DNA of 64,000 nucleotides, from positions 62,001 to 126,000 of the forward strand of contig NZ_JAJQQS010000009.1 in the NCBI RefSeq assembly GCF_021228125.1, in the 5' to 3' direction. Of this stretch, positions 1 to 8,602 are shown piece by piece. The translations under genes were made by a program, and so were the position numbers. The DNA comes from Streptomyces albireticuli. GTDB taxonomy: Bacteria; Actinomycetota; Actinomycetes; Streptomycetales; Streptomycetaceae. How positions within the stretch are numbered: position 1 is the first letter of the stretch; the number at the start of each line of letters is the position of its first letter. The notes under the pieces are model-generated. The model had not been told where the DNA came from. It did no database searches and was given only the letters and a program-made list of their open reading frames with translations.

Positions 1-1
1 G

Positions 2-451
2 CTGGACCACGGCGCGTACGTACCGCTGGTCGAGATGTTCCCGGAGGCGGACGTGCCCGTACTCCAGGTCTCCATGCCCACCCTCGACCCGCGGCGGCTG
101 ATGGAGATCGGGCGCCGGCTCGCGCCGCTGCGCGACGAGGGCGTGCTGATCGTCGGCAGCGGCTTCTTCACCCACAACCTGGCCGCGCTGCGGCACACCG
201 GGCCGACGCCCCCGAGCTGGTCGGCGGAATTCGACGCGTGGGGCCGCGAGGCGCTCGAAGGCGGGGACGTCGACGCGCTGCTGGACTTCGAGCGGAAGTC
301 CCCGGCGGCCCGGCTGGCCCACCCGCGCACCGAGCACTTCGCGCCGCTGTTCGTCGCGATGGGCGCCGCCGGGGACGAGCCGGCCGGCGGGCGTAGCGTC
401 ATCGACGGCTTCTGGGCGGGCCTGGCGAAGCGGTCCCTGCAGTTCGGCTGA
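2..451 (+). CDS. LigB-type extradiol dioxygenase (DODA/YgiD-like), C-terminal part
   Basis: The reading frame is already open at base 2 (LDHGAYVPL) and stops at TGA 449-451, so about 150 C-terminal residues of an enzyme usually near 260 residues are visible. The DHG near the start and GSGFFTHNL further on are typical of class III extradiol (LigB) proteins of the DOPA-dioxygenase/YgiD branch, whose His residues bind the catalytic metal. The family opens catechol rings or acts on related aromatics in the cytosol; the substrate cannot be read from sequence. The C-terminal DGFWAGLAKRSLQFG is also typical. The N-terminal metal ligands lie outside the window, so activity cannot be judged. Confidence 0.8.
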   Translation: MDHGAYVPLVEMFPEADVPVLQVSMPTLDPRRLMEIGRRLAPLRDEGVLIVGSGFFTHNLAALRHTGPTPPSWSAEFDAWGREALEGGDVDALLDFERKSPAARLAHPRTEHFAPLFVAMGAAGDEPAGGRSVIDGFWAGLAKRSLQFG

Positions 452-519
452 GGCCCGCGGTTCGGCCGAGGCCGCGACCGGGGCCGAAGGCGGGGGCGAG
501 GGCGCCGGAGCCCTCCGCA

Positions 520-1638
520 TCAGGCCGGGGCGATCAGTTCGCGGCTCGCGGCGGCGGCCGCCCAGACCAGCGGCGCCCGTTCCGGCTCTGCCGCGGCGAC
601 GTCCAGCGCCGTGTCCGTGAACTTGATCGTGTGCGCGTCGCCGTGCGCGGCGGCCCGCGCGAAGACCTCCTCGGCGGTGCCGGGGACGCCGCCTTCCGGC
701 CGTGGCGCGGCCGGCCCGGCGGGGGAGTAGGCCGTGATCACCGCGGCGCTCGCCTCCCACGCGGCGGCCAGGCTCGCCGCCCACAGCTCGCGGGGCAGCG
801 CCGGCAGGGTGCGCAGCACGGCGTTGGGCGCGGTCGCGGCGTGCACCAGCATGACGGGGTTCCCGTGCCCGTGGGCCGCGTACCGCGTCGTCGCCTCCCG
901 GACCAGCTCCCCGAGCCGCTCCCGCGCCTCGTCGGGACCGGCGGGCGGCCGCAGCGTGGCGGCCCGGGCGGGCCAGCCGGGGGTCGAGGGGAGCTGCGCG
1001 AGGCGGTCGCGGATGCCGCCGCTCCGGTCGGGTACGAGCGGGACGGCGGCCAGTGCCTCGGCCACGTCCGCGGTCCCGGCGGTTCCGGGGGCCCCGAGCC
1101 GGACGGGCACGGGCAGCGGCTGGTGGCGGGCGGCCCAGTAACCGAGCGCGTGGCCGAGCTCGGCCACGCGCGGCCCGGTGAGGGGGGCGCCGGTTGCGTC
1201 CTCGCCGTCGAGCAGGGTGCGCACGGCGTGGCCGACGCGGATCACCGGGTGGGTGGCGGCGGCCGTGATGCCGGGCAGCAGCCGGGGCCACCACTCGGCG
1301 AGGACGTCGCGCCAGGGGCGCTCGGCGAGGAGGCGGGTGAAACGCTCGATCCAGTCGCCGGCGCGGCGGGGGTCGCCGAGGGCCTCGCGCCAGTTGGCCC
1401 CCGTGACGGGGTAGTGGGCGCGGGGCAGCTCGTCGAGCCGGGTGCGGTAGACGTCCAGCCAGGGGTGGACGGTGGCCGCCTGCCCGTGGCGGACGAGGGC
1501 CTCGACGGCCATGGGAGCGTGGTTGCTCAGCCAGCCCTCGAACTCCGGACCGCTCGCGTGCAGTCGTTCGAGTGCTTCGTCGAGCGTTCCGCTCGAGGCG
1601 ACGGACGTGGGGTTCTCGCGCGCTTCGATGTCGGCCAT
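520..1638 (-). CDS. questin oxidase-like protein (DUF4243 family)
   Basis: 372 residues. The N-terminal LSNHAPMAVEAL (about 37-48) and the later HGHGNPVMLVHAAT segment match the questin-oxidase-like family, named after fungal enzymes that open the anthraquinone ring of questin. In Streptomyces such genes are usually solitary with unknown substrate. The ATG at 1636-1638 is preceded on the minus strand by GAGGGG at correct spacing. No signal peptide or membrane segment is seen, so it is probably cytosolic. Its 3' end faces the dioxygenase gene across about 70 bases. Family assignment is fairly sure; any reaction is inference. Confidence 0.7.
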   Translation of the reverse strand: MADIEARENPTSVASSGTLDEALERLHASGPEFEGWLSNHAPMAVEALVRHGQAATVHPWLDVYRTRLDELPRAHYPVTGANWREALGDPRRAGDWIERFTRLLAERPWRDVLAEWWPRLLPGITAAATHPVIRVGHAVRTLLDGEDATGAPLTGPRVAELGHALGYWAARHQPLPVPVRLGAPGTAGTADVAEALAAVPLVPDRSGGIRDRLAQLPSTPGWPARAATLRPPAGPDEARERLGELVREATTRYAAHGHGNPVMLVHAATAPNAVLRTLPALPRELWAASLAAAWEASAAVITAYSPAGPAAPRPEGGVPGTAEEVFARAAAHGDAHTIKFTDTALDVAAAEPERAPLVWAAAAASRELIAPA

Positions 1639-1754
1639 CCCCTCACGCTAGGCGCGTCGGTAAGGGGCGCGGAACGGTCTGTGGACCTACATCGGAGGAC
1701 CCTGTCAGGTCGTTCCGGGCCGGTTCCGGGCCGCTCGGGGCAGGGCGGCGGAGG

Positions 1755-2204
1755 TCAGTGCTCGTGCCAGTAGAAGACGTAGTACGAGGCCAGGCCCATC
1801 CCCAGGCCCAGCAGCAGCCCGATCTCCGAGGCGCGGAGCGCCGTGCCGCCGCCGAGGCTGTACAGGAAGCCCATGGAGCAGCCGAAGAGCGCGCCGTAGG
1901 CGGCCGAGCGGACCTCGGTGGTCATCCGGTGGCGCTGACGGATCAGGACGTAGCCGAGGCCCATGGAGACGACGGCGACGGCGAGTCCGAGCATCCAGTA
2001 CCCGAGGGTGGAGAAGCCGTTCTGGCTCGCGAGGTACGTGGCGTACAGGCCGAGGACGATGCCGCCGGCGACCGGGACGTTCCTGGTCCAGTGGCCTGCG
2101 CGGCCTTCGCGGCCGGTGCGCGGCAGGTGCGTGCCGCGGGCGACGGGGCCGGGGCCTTCGTGGGCGTGGTGGTGATGCCCGGGCATGATCGAGTGGGTCG
2201 GCAT
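1755..2204 (-). CDS. small four-helix membrane protein, unknown function
   Basis: 149 residues from the ATG at 2202-2204, which has GAGGAG just upstream; an in-frame ATG 60 bases further up lacks a ribosome site and encodes a non-conserved-looking leader. The N-terminus is His-rich (MPTHSIMPGHHHHAH), followed by four hydrophobic segments near residues 43-60, 68-87, 101-118 and 126-145. The His cluster could bind metal, but nothing identifies a transporter family. The gene is read away from hrdD. Not recognised beyond a conserved-looking actinobacterial membrane protein. Confidence 0.6.
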   Translation of the reverse strand: MPTHSIMPGHHHHAHEGPGPVARGTHLPRTGREGRAGHWTRNVPVAGGIVLGLYATYLASQNGFSTLGYWMLGLAVAVVSMGLGYVLIRQRHRMTTEVRSAAYGALFGCSMGFLYSLGGGTALRASEIGLLLGLGMGLASYYVFYWHEH

Positions 2205-2335
2205 GGCGGGCTCCTCTCGTGGGGCCGTCTGTACCAGGGCACACCTCGGGGGTGGGCGGGGCAACTCGATCAGTGGGGCGGTGGCGCGGCGCGTTGCGGG
2301 GTGGCGGTGGCGGTGGCGGGGTGCGGGTGGGGGTG

Positions 2336-2530
2336 CCGCTGCGCGGGGCCTTGTCCCCTACCCGCCCCTTCCCGAAACCGGGGCTCCGCCCCCGGGCCCC
2401 CTTTCCGCGCTCCGCGCGGTGGCCTCAATCGCCGGCCGGGCTGAATTCGCCTGCGGACCGGGGTCCGGGGCGGAGCCCCGGTTTCGGGAAGGGGCGGGGC
2501 TGGGGAAAGGCCCCGCGCGGCGGCACCCGT
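2336..2530. repeat. GC-rich palindromic intergenic element, copy 1
   Basis: An imperfect long palindrome. The left arm contains CCCGCCCCTTCCCGAAACC then GGGGCTCCGCCCC; the right arm contains GGGGCGGAGCCCCGG, TTTCGGGAAGGGGCGGGG and GGCCCCGCGC. The centre has CGCCGGCCGGGCTGA. The same arms recur near 23.0, 24.4 and 34.5 kb. It lies between the divergent small membrane protein gene and the hrdD promoter. Bases 2205-2335 contain nothing else I can name. Confidence 0.7.
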
Positions 2531-2718
2531 ATGACGCAACCGGACCGGCCCCCGAGCCGTCTTCAGGGGTGGAAGCACGCACCCGCGGCCCGCACGACCC
2601 GCCGCGCGCCCACCGACCGAAGCCGGCCTGACCTGCGCTTCCATAGGGTCCGACGACCCCCCTCCCGTGCTGTGGCCGGGCAGGATACTGCATGATCACA
2701 AAAAATAAGGAGTTCCGC

Positions 2719-2745
2719 GGGAATTCTGTCCGGATTCCAGTCGTT
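2719..2745 (+). promoter_or_regulatory. sigma-R-type promoter of hrdD
   Basis: GGGAAT at 2719-2724 and GTT at 2743-2745 are separated by exactly 18 bases, matching the consensus I know for the thiol-stress sigma factor SigR (GGAAT-N18-GTT). It lies about 85 bases upstream of the hrdD start. hrdD is a known SigR target in S. coelicolor, so site and gene support each other. Confidence 0.75.
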
Positions 2746-2830
2746 CTTTCCATCGGACGGGGCACTCGTGACAGGGTCCGCCCTGGGAGCCCCATCCGTC
2801 CCGCGACCCACTCATCGCAAGGGAGCACGC

Positions 2831-3892
2831 ATGGCAACCCGTGCCGTCGCCCGCCGTCAGACCGCCGCCAAGGGCGCTGGGGGGACGAGCAGCGTTCGCG
2901 CCGCGAGCGGGGAGATCGCCGACCGCGACCTGGTCGGCATGTACCTCGACGAGATCGCGCGCACGCCCCTGCTCGACGCCGCGAAGGAGGTCGAGCTCTC
3001 CCAGACCATAGAGGCGGGCGTCTACGCCCAGCAGCTTCTCGACGGCCTCGACGAGGCCGCGGCGGCGGAGGCGACCGATGCCGCCCCCCGTAAGGGCAAG
3101 GGCGCGTCCCGCGCGGAGTCCCCGCACGAGGGGGCGTCCCGCGCGGAGCTGGAGGCGATAGCCGCCGCCGGCGCGCACGCCAAGGACGTCTTCATCAAGT
3201 CCAACCTGCGCCTCGTCGTCGCCGTCGCCCGCCGCTACCCGCGCAGCGGCCTGCCCCTGCTCGACCTGATCCAGGAGGGCAACGCCGGCCTGGTCCGCGC
3301 CGTCGAGAAGTTCGACTACACCAAGGGTTTCAAGTTCTCCACGTACGCCACGTGGTGGATCCGGCAGGCGATCACCCGCTCCATCGCGGACCAGTCCCGG
3401 ACGATCCGGCTGCCCGTCCACCTCGTCGAGGAGCTCGGCCGCATCCGGCGCGTCCAGCGCGAGTTCAACCGGGAGAACGGCCGCGACCCCGACCACTCGG
3501 AGATCGCCGCGGAGCTCGGCGCCACGCCCGAGCGCGTGGGCGATGTCCTGGACTGGGCCCGCGACCCGGTCAGCCTCAACATGTCGGTGGACGACGAGGG
3601 CGACACCCAGTTCGGCGATCTGCTGGAGGACACCTCCGCGGTGTCGCCCGAGCAGTCCGTGATCGCCCTGCTGCGCAGCGAGGAGCTCGAGGACCTCATC
3701 GGCCGCCTCGACCAGCGCACGGCCTCGATCATCAAGGCGCGCTACGGCATCGAGGACGGCCGCGAGCGCACCCTCACGGAAGTGGGCAAGCAGCACGGCC
3801 TCACCCGTGAGCGGATCCGGCAGATCGAGAAGCACGCGCTGCTGGAGCTGAAGAAGATGGCGCACGACACGGGGTTCGACGCGGCGGCGTGA
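2831..3892 (+). CDS. hrdD: RNA polymerase principal-like sigma factor HrdD (group 2 sigma-70)
   Basis: 353 residues. Region 1.2 starts near 33 (DLVGMYLDEIARTPLLD). Regions 2.1-2.4 lie around 118-190, with LLDLIQEGNAGL and FKFSTYATWWIRQAITRSI. Region 3 starts near RLPVHLVEELGRI, and region 4.2 ends in GLTRERIRQIEKHALLELKK. The long N-terminal extension of HrdB is absent, so this is a group 2 factor. ATG 2831 has AAGGGAG upstream. An insert near residues 75-105 rich in Ala/Glu/Lys separates regions 1.2 and 2.1. Next to the WYL/MFS pair and fruRKA, the context is that of hrdD rather than hrdA or hrdC. It directs core polymerase to an alternative promoter set, probably under oxidative stress given the upstream SigR-type site. 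Confidence 0.85.
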   Translation: MATRAVARRQTAAKGAGGTSSVRAASGEIADRDLVGMYLDEIARTPLLDAAKEVELSQTIEAGVYAQQLLDGLDEAAAAEATDAAPRKGKGASRAESPHEGASRAELEAIAAAGAHAKDVFIKSNLRLVVAVARRYPRSGLPLLDLIQEGNAGLVRAVEKFDYTKGFKFSTYATWWIRQAITRSIADQSRTIRLPVHLVEELGRIRRVQREFNRENGRDPDHSEIAAELGATPERVGDVLDWARDPVSLNMSVDDEGDTQFGDLLEDTSAVSPEQSVIALLRSEELEDLIGRLDQRTASIIKARYGIEDGRERTLTEVGKQHGLTRERIRQIEKHALLELKKMAHDTGFDAAA

Positions 3893-3932
3893 GTTCTGCG
3901 AAGCGGGCCTTAAGGGCATAACCTCATAGACC

Positions 3933-3997
3933 GGACCCCGGCGCCACCCCCCCCCCGCGTCGGGGTCCTTCCCCCGCCCGCGCGCCGCGCGGGCGGG
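3933..3997. terminator. paired hairpins between convergent genes
   Basis: GGACCCCG (3933-3940) pairs with CGGGGTCC (3961-3968). A second stem follows: CCCGCCCGCGC (3973-3983) with GCGCGGGCGGG (3987-3997), loop of three. They lie between the ends of hrdD and the leftward WYL gene and probably stop transcription from both sides. Confidence 0.55.
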
Positions 3998-4031
3998 TCC
4001 GGCGGTGGCGCGCCCCGGCCCGTAAGCGGTC

Positions 4032-5015
4032 TCAGCTCCCGGCCGGGCCGGGCTCGGCCGGTGCCGCCCGGCTGATCCGGGCGCCCAGTTCCCGCAGGTG
4101 CTCGATCAGCTCGCGCGGCTCGTGCACCCGGAATTCGCAGTCCAGCAGGGCCAGCCGGAACGCCACCCACTCCAGCGAGTCCGCCGTCGTGATGTCGAGC
4201 CGGCACCGCCGCTCGTCGAGCGTCGCCGGGCTGCCGATCGCGCGCGGGAGGCGCGCGGCGACGAAGGCCGCCGGGGCCTCCAGGTCGACCACGACCCGGT
4301 ACGTCGGCTGGAGCCTGGCCAGGGAGCGGCTCATGAACTCGGCCGCGTCCGCCGCCGGCAGCTCCCGCTGGACGAACCGCGCCCCCGTCGCGAACGGCTC
4401 GCTGACCCGGTCCACCCGGAACGTCCGCCAGTCGCCGCGGTCGATGTCGTACGCGACGAGGTACCAGCGGCGCCCCGTGCTGACGAGCCGGTGCGGCTCG
4501 ACGAGCCGCTGCGTCTCCGTCCCGTCCCCCTTGCGGTAGGCGAAGCGCAGCCGCTCCTGACCCGTGGCGGCGGACGCCATCACCGTCAGTGTGCGCGGGT
4601 CGACGGTCGCGCCGTCGCCCCTGGTGAGCGGGACGGTGGCCGCCTGGAGCGCGGCCACCCGGTGCCGCAGCCGGGACGGCAGCACCTGCTCCAGCTTGGC
4701 GAGGGCCCGTACCGACGCCTCCTCGATGCCCTCGACGGCGTGGCCCGCGCCCGCGCGCAGCCCCACGGCGATGGCCACGGCCTCCTCGTCGTCCAGGACC
4801 AGCGGCGGCATCGCCGCGCCCGCCGCCAGCCGGTAGCCGCCGATCGCGCCCATCGTGGCCTGGACGGGATAGCCCAGGTCCCGCAGGCGTTCGACGTCGC
4901 GCCGGATCGTCCGGGTGGTGACCCCGAGCCGTTCCGCGAGCTCGCTGCCCGGCCATTCGCGCGGTGTCTGGAGCAGGGAGAGCAGATTCAGCAGCCGTGC
5001 GGGAGTGTCGCTCAT
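4032..5015 (-). CDS. WYL-domain HTH transcriptional regulator (YafY type)
   Basis: 327 residues from the ATG at 5013-5015; longer in-frame options run into the promoter shared with the divergent pump gene. An HTH_11-type winged helix covers about 6-60 (SELAERLGVTTRTIRRDVERL). The WYL domain follows at about 155-205, including RRWYLVAYD, and a C-terminal WCX-like region ends the protein. Such regulators sense small molecules through the WYL domain and usually control the adjacent gene. It is divergent from a DHA2 efflux pump with an inverted repeat between them, which suggests it regulates that pump. The ligand is unknown. Confidence 0.8.
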   Translation of the reverse strand: MSDTPARLLNLLSLLQTPREWPGSELAERLGVTTRTIRRDVERLRDLGYPVQATMGAIGGYRLAAGAAMPPLVLDDEEAVAIAVGLRAGAGHAVEGIEEASVRALAKLEQVLPSRLRHRVAALQAATVPLTRGDGATVDPRTLTVMASAATGQERLRFAYRKGDGTETQRLVEPHRLVSTGRRWYLVAYDIDRGDWRTFRVDRVSEPFATGARFVQRELPAADAAEFMSRSLARLQPTYRVVVDLEAPAAFVAARLPRAIGSPATLDERRCRLDITTADSLEWVAFRLALLDCEFRVHEPRELIEHLRELGARISRAAPAEPGPAGS

Positions 5016-5039
5016 GTCTCCCAGCCTGCCAGCGATATG

Positions 5040-5054
5040 GGACACGTCCTGTCC
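5040..5054. promoter_or_regulatory. inverted repeat GGACA-N5-TGTCC, putative operator
   Basis: A perfect 5-base inverted repeat (5040-5044 and 5050-5054) with a 5-base spacer, in the 95-base gap between the WYL regulator and the MFS pump. Its position suits an operator for the WYL protein, but the half-sites are short. Confidence 0.4.
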
Positions 5055-5110
5055 TACATGAGGGTTAGCGTCAGGGACGTACCCGAAAGTCCAGGAAAGG
5101 CCACCGCCTG

Positions 5111-6646
5111 ATGACCGCCGCTCCGCCATCCGCCTCACAGACCGACGGACCCCTCGCGTCCGCGCCCGCCGACCGCCGCCGCTGGCTGGCGCTGGCGGTC
5201 GTGATGACGGCGTCCTTCATGGACCTGGTCGACGTCACCATCGTCAACATCGCGATGCCGAGCATCCAGCGCGACATCGGGGCGTCCTTCAGCGTCCTCC
5301 AGTGGCTCAGCGAGGGGTACGCGCTCGCGTTCGCCATCGGTCTGATCACGGGTGGCCGTCTCGGTGACATCTACGGCCGGAAGAAGATATTCCTGCTGGG
5401 CATCGGGGGCTTCACGCTCGCCTCGATGCTCTGCGGCATCGTCAGCGACCCGCAGCTGCTGGTCGCCGCCCGGGTGCTCCAGGGCCTGATGGGCGCGCTG
5501 ATGGTGCCTCAGGTGCTGTCGATCATCCATGTCACCTTCCCCGCCCACGAACGCGGCAAGGTCTTCGGCATGTTCGGCGCGGTCGTCGGCCTCGGCGCCG
5601 TCTCCGGCCCGCTGCTGGGCGCCCTGCTCACCCAGTGGAACCTCTTCGGCCTGGAGTGGCGCCCGATCTTCCTGATCAACCTTCCGGTCGGCATCGCCGG
5701 TCTGATCCTCGGCCGTCGCTTCATCGTCGAGTCCAAGGCGCCCAAGGCGCTCAAGCTGGACCTCGTCGGCATGGTCCTGGCCAGCGTCGCCCTGCTGATG
5801 CTGCTCTACCCGCTCACCCAGGGCCGGGAGCACGACTGGCCGGTGTGGGGCTTCGTCTCGATGGCGGGCTCGCTGCCGATGTTCGTCGCCTTCGTCGCGT
5901 ACGAGCGCCACAAGACCCGCAAGGACGGCTCACCGCTGGTCGAGCTGTCGCTGTTCAAGGTCAAGAGCTTCGCGGGCGGCGTCGGTGTGCAGCTGGCCTT
6001 CGGCGTCACCACCGGCATCTTCTTCATGGTCTGGACGATGTACATGCAGATCGGCCTCGGCTGGTCGGCGCTGCGCGCGGGCCTGACCGGCATACCGTTC
6101 TCGATCGCCGTCTCGACGGCCGCCGGCATGTCCGTGCAGAAGCTGGTGCCCCGCTTCGGCCGTAAGGTCCTCCAGGCCGGCGCGCTGGTGATGGCGGCCG
6201 GTGTGCTGACCTACATCTGGGAGGCCGACCACTACGGCGCCGACATCGCCTCCTGGCAGATGGCGCTGCCGCTGATCGTGATGGGTGCGGGCATGGGCCT
6301 GATCGTCTCCCCGATCACGGACGCCATCCTCTCCGAGGTGCCGCGCGAGCACGCGGGCTCGGCGTCCGGCCTGATCAACACCACGATGCAGCTCGGCAAC
6401 GCGATCGGTCTGGGCCTGGTCTCCGTGGCCTTCTTCTCGGTGATCGACGACTCCGACCCGCGGCGGGAGGCGCTCGCGGACATCTTCGGGAAGGCGTTCA
6501 CCAACGCCATGTGGTGGGTCGCGGCGGGCCTGGTGGTGGTCTTCGCGCTGATGTTCCTGCTGCCGAAGCGGAAGCCGGCCGAGGCGGAAGCCGATGTGAC
6601 CGCGGGTGTGGAGCTGGAGAAGGAGACGGAGCGAGCGGCGGTCTGA
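5111..6646 (+). CDS. DHA2-family MFS drug efflux transporter (14 TM, EmrB/QacA type)
   Basis: 511 residues with hydrophobic segments along the whole length, as in the 14-helix DHA2 branch. The loop motif GGRLGDIYGRKKIF lies near 75-90. RVLQGLMGALMVPQ follows, and then the antiporter motif GLGAVSGPLLGALL near 157-170. It should export hydrophobic compounds in exchange for protons. The ATG at 5111 has AGGAAAGG about 11 bases upstream. The divergent WYL regulator is its likely controller. It is followed by a strong hairpin terminator, so it forms a single-gene unit. The substrate cannot be predicted. Confidence 0.88.
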   Translation: MTAAPPSASQTDGPLASAPADRRRWLALAVVMTASFMDLVDVTIVNIAMPSIQRDIGASFSVLQWLSEGYALAFAIGLITGGRLGDIYGRKKIFLLGIGGFTLASMLCGIVSDPQLLVAARVLQGLMGALMVPQVLSIIHVTFPAHERGKVFGMFGAVVGLGAVSGPLLGALLTQWNLFGLEWRPIFLINLPVGIAGLILGRRFIVESKAPKALKLDLVGMVLASVALLMLLYPLTQGREHDWPVWGFVSMAGSLPMFVAFVAYERHKTRKDGSPLVELSLFKVKSFAGGVGVQLAFGVTTGIFFMVWTMYMQIGLGWSALRAGLTGIPFSIAVSTAAGMSVQKLVPRFGRKVLQAGALVMAAGVLTYIWEADHYGADIASWQMALPLIVMGAGMGLIVSPITDAILSEVPREHAGSASGLINTTMQLGNAIGLGLVSVAFFSVIDDSDPRREALADIFGKAFTNAMWWVAAGLVVVFALMFLLPKRKPAEAEADVTAGVELEKETERAAV

Positions 6647-6687
6647 CCGCGCCCGCGCTCACGGGGGCCCGGATTCCGGCTCTCGGA

Positions 6688-6726
6688 CGCCGGGTGGGCC
6701 GGTTCTTCCGGCCCACCCGGCGTTTT
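6688..6726 (+). terminator. rho-independent terminator after the MFS pump
   Basis: A 15-base perfect stem (6688-6702 with 6708-6722; arms start CGCCGGGTGGG and CCGGCCCACCC) with loop TTCTT is followed by TTTTGTCGTTTT. This is a classical intrinsic terminator and separates the pump from the fru operon. Confidence 0.85.
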
Positions 6727-6752
6727 GTCGTTTTCCAAGAGCCCACTTCTGC

Positions 6753-6833
6753 CCGTTCGACGCCCGAATCTGTTTACTTCCGCGCCTTACGGCCGGTAAC
6801 GTGGGCCGCAGACCACACACCCGGGCATCGAAC
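6753..6833 (+). promoter_or_regulatory. fru operon promoter flanked by two inverted operator motifs
   Basis: The motif CCGTTCGACGCCCG at 6753-6766 recurs inverted as CGGGCATCGAACGG at 6820-6833 (13 of 14 bases match). Between them lie TTTACT (6773-6778) and TAACGT (6795-6800) with a 16-base spacer, a plausible -35/-10 pair. DeoR-family repressors often bind sites with a TTCGA core, so FruR binding both motifs is the simple reading. Confidence 0.6.
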
Positions 6834-6845
6834 GGACACAGAACC

Positions 6846-7607
6846 ATGTACGGACCGGAGCGCCAGCAGGAGATCCTGCGGCTCGCCCGTGAGAGCGGCC
6901 GGGTGGATGTGCTGTCCCTCGCCGAGGAGTTCCAGGTCACCGCCGAGACCGTGCGGCGCGACCTCAAGGCCCTCGACCGGGCCGGGCTCGTCCGCCGGGT
7001 GCACGGCGGCGCCATCCCCGCCGGCCGCCTCGACTTCGAGCCGGACCTCGCCGAGCGCGAGACCACGGCGGCCGACGAGAAGGACGCCATCGCGCGGGCC
7101 GCGCTCGCGGAGCTGCCGCCCGACGGCAGCGTCGTCGTCGACGCCGGGACGACGGCGGCCCGCCTGGCGGCCCTGCTCCCGCTGGACTCCTCCCTCACCG
7201 TCGTCACCCACGCCCTTCCGGTCGCCGCCCGCCTCGCGGACCACCCCGGCATCGCCCTGCACCTCGTCGGCGGGCGGGTACGGCACCGTACGCGCGCGGC
7301 CGTCGACGCCTGGGCCCTGCGCGCGTACGCCGAGATCCACGCCGACGTCGCCTTCGTCGCGACCAACGGCTTCTCGCCCGAGGGCGGGCTGACCACACCC
7401 GACCCGGCCGAGGCCGCGGTCAAGCGGGCCGTCGTCGCGGCCGCCCGGCGGGTCGTGCTCCTCGCCGACTCCGGCAAGTACGGGCAGCGGCACTTCGCCC
7501 GCTTCGCCGGCCTCGACGAGATCGACCTGGTGATCACCGACACCGGCCTCACCGACGAGGACGCCCGCGCTGTCGAGGCGGCGGGCCCGGCGGTGGTCCG
7601 CGCATGA
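6846..7607 (+). CDS. fruR: DeoR-family repressor of the fructose operon, FruR
   Basis: 253 residues from ATG 6846. The N-terminal DeoR winged helix covers about 1-58 (MYGPERQQEILRL through TAETVRRDLKALDRAGL). The DeoRC sugar-phosphate sensor fold follows, with VVVDAGTTAARLAALL and VAFVATNGFSPEGGLTTPD. It is the first gene of fruR-fruK-fruA, and its TGA overlaps the fruK ATG (ATGA at 7604-7607), so the two are translationally coupled. In related systems fructose-1-phosphate relieves repression. The paired operator motifs around the promoter make autoregulation likely. Confidence 0.88.
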   Translation: MYGPERQQEILRLARESGRVDVLSLAEEFQVTAETVRRDLKALDRAGLVRRVHGGAIPAGRLDFEPDLAERETTAADEKDAIARAALAELPPDGSVVVDAGTTAARLAALLPLDSSLTVVTHALPVAARLADHPGIALHLVGGRVRHRTRAAVDAWALRAYAEIHADVAFVATNGFSPEGGLTTPDPAEAAVKRAVVAAARRVVLLADSGKYGQRHFARFAGLDEIDLVITDTGLTDEDARAVEAAGPAVVRA

Positions 7608-8602
7608 TCCTCACCGTCACCCCCAACCCGAGCCTGGACCGCACCTACGAGGTCCCCCGGCTGGAGCGCGGCGCGGTGCTGCGCGCCGGGACGGACCGGG
7701 TCGACCCCGGCGGCAAGGGCGTCAACGTCTCCCGCGCGGTGGCCGCCGCCGGCCGCCGCACCGTCGCCGTGCTGCCCCTGGGCGGCCCGGAGGGCGCGCT
7801 GCTGGCACGGCTGCTCGGCGAACGCGGCATCGAGGTCGCGGGCGTGCCCGTACAGGGCTCCACCCGGGTCAACATCGCCGTCGCAGAGCCGGACGGCACC
7901 CTCACCAAGGTGAACGCGGCGGGCCCCGAACTCACCGCCGGTGAGGCCGAGTCGCTGCTGGTCGCCGTGCGGGAACGATCGTCCGGCGCGGACTGGATCG
8001 CCTGCTGCGGCAGCCTGCCGCGCGGCCTCGCGCCCGAGTGGTACGGGCAGCTGGTGGCCCGGGCCCACGCCGCCGGCGCGCGGATCGCCCTGGACACCTC
8101 GGGCCCGGCCCTGACCGCCGCCCTCCGTGAGCGCCCCGACGTCGTCAAGCCCAACGCGGAGGAGCTCGCCCAGGCCGTCGGCCGCCCGCTGACCACGGTC
8201 GGCGACGCCGCCCGGGCCGCGCGGGCGCTCCGGGCACTGGGCGCGCGCTCCGTCCTGGCCAGCCTCGGCGCGGACGGCCAGCTGCTCGTCGACGACTCCG
8301 GCACGTACTTCGGCACCGCCCGGGTGCCCGCCGTCCGCAGCAACGTCGGCGCGGGCGACGCCTCTCTGGCGGGCTTCCTCGCCGCGGGCGGCACCGGCCC
8401 CGAGGCCCTGGCGGCGGCCCTCGCCCACGGAGCGGCGGCGGTCCAGCTCCCGGGCAGCGCGATGCCGGCGCCCGCGGACCTCGACCCGTCGGCGGTCACG
8501 GTCACGGCCGACGTGCCGTGGGACCGCGCGCTGACCGAGCCGGTGTCCGCACCGGTGTCCACGGTGGTGCCTCCGGCCGCGCCGACCGGGCCGGCCTCAT
8601 GA
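7604..8602 (+). CDS. fruK: 1-phosphofructokinase FruK
   Basis: 332 residues of the PfkB/ribokinase fold. Both family signatures are present: GGKGVNVSRA at 37-46, and VGAGDASLAGFL at about 248-259 with Asp252 as the expected catalytic base. The enzyme phosphorylates fructose-1-phosphate, delivered by the PTS, to fructose-1,6-bisphosphate with ATP in the cytosol. Its start overlaps the end of fruR. The C-terminal 30 residues are Ala/Pro/Val-rich and look non-essential. Confidence 0.9.
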   Translation: MILTVTPNPSLDRTYEVPRLERGAVLRAGTDRVDPGGKGVNVSRAVAAAGRRTVAVLPLGGPEGALLARLLGERGIEVAGVPVQGSTRVNIAVAEPDGTLTKVNAAGPELTAGEAESLLVAVRERSSGADWIACCGSLPRGLAPEWYGQLVARAHAAGARIALDTSGPALTAALRERPDVVKPNAEELAQAVGRPLTTVGDAARAARALRALGARSVLASLGADGQLLVDDSGTYFGTARVPAVRSNVGAGDASLAGFLAAGGTGPEALAAALAHGAAAVQLPGSAMPAPADLDPSAVTVTADVPWDRALTEPVSAPVSTVVPPAAPTGPAS

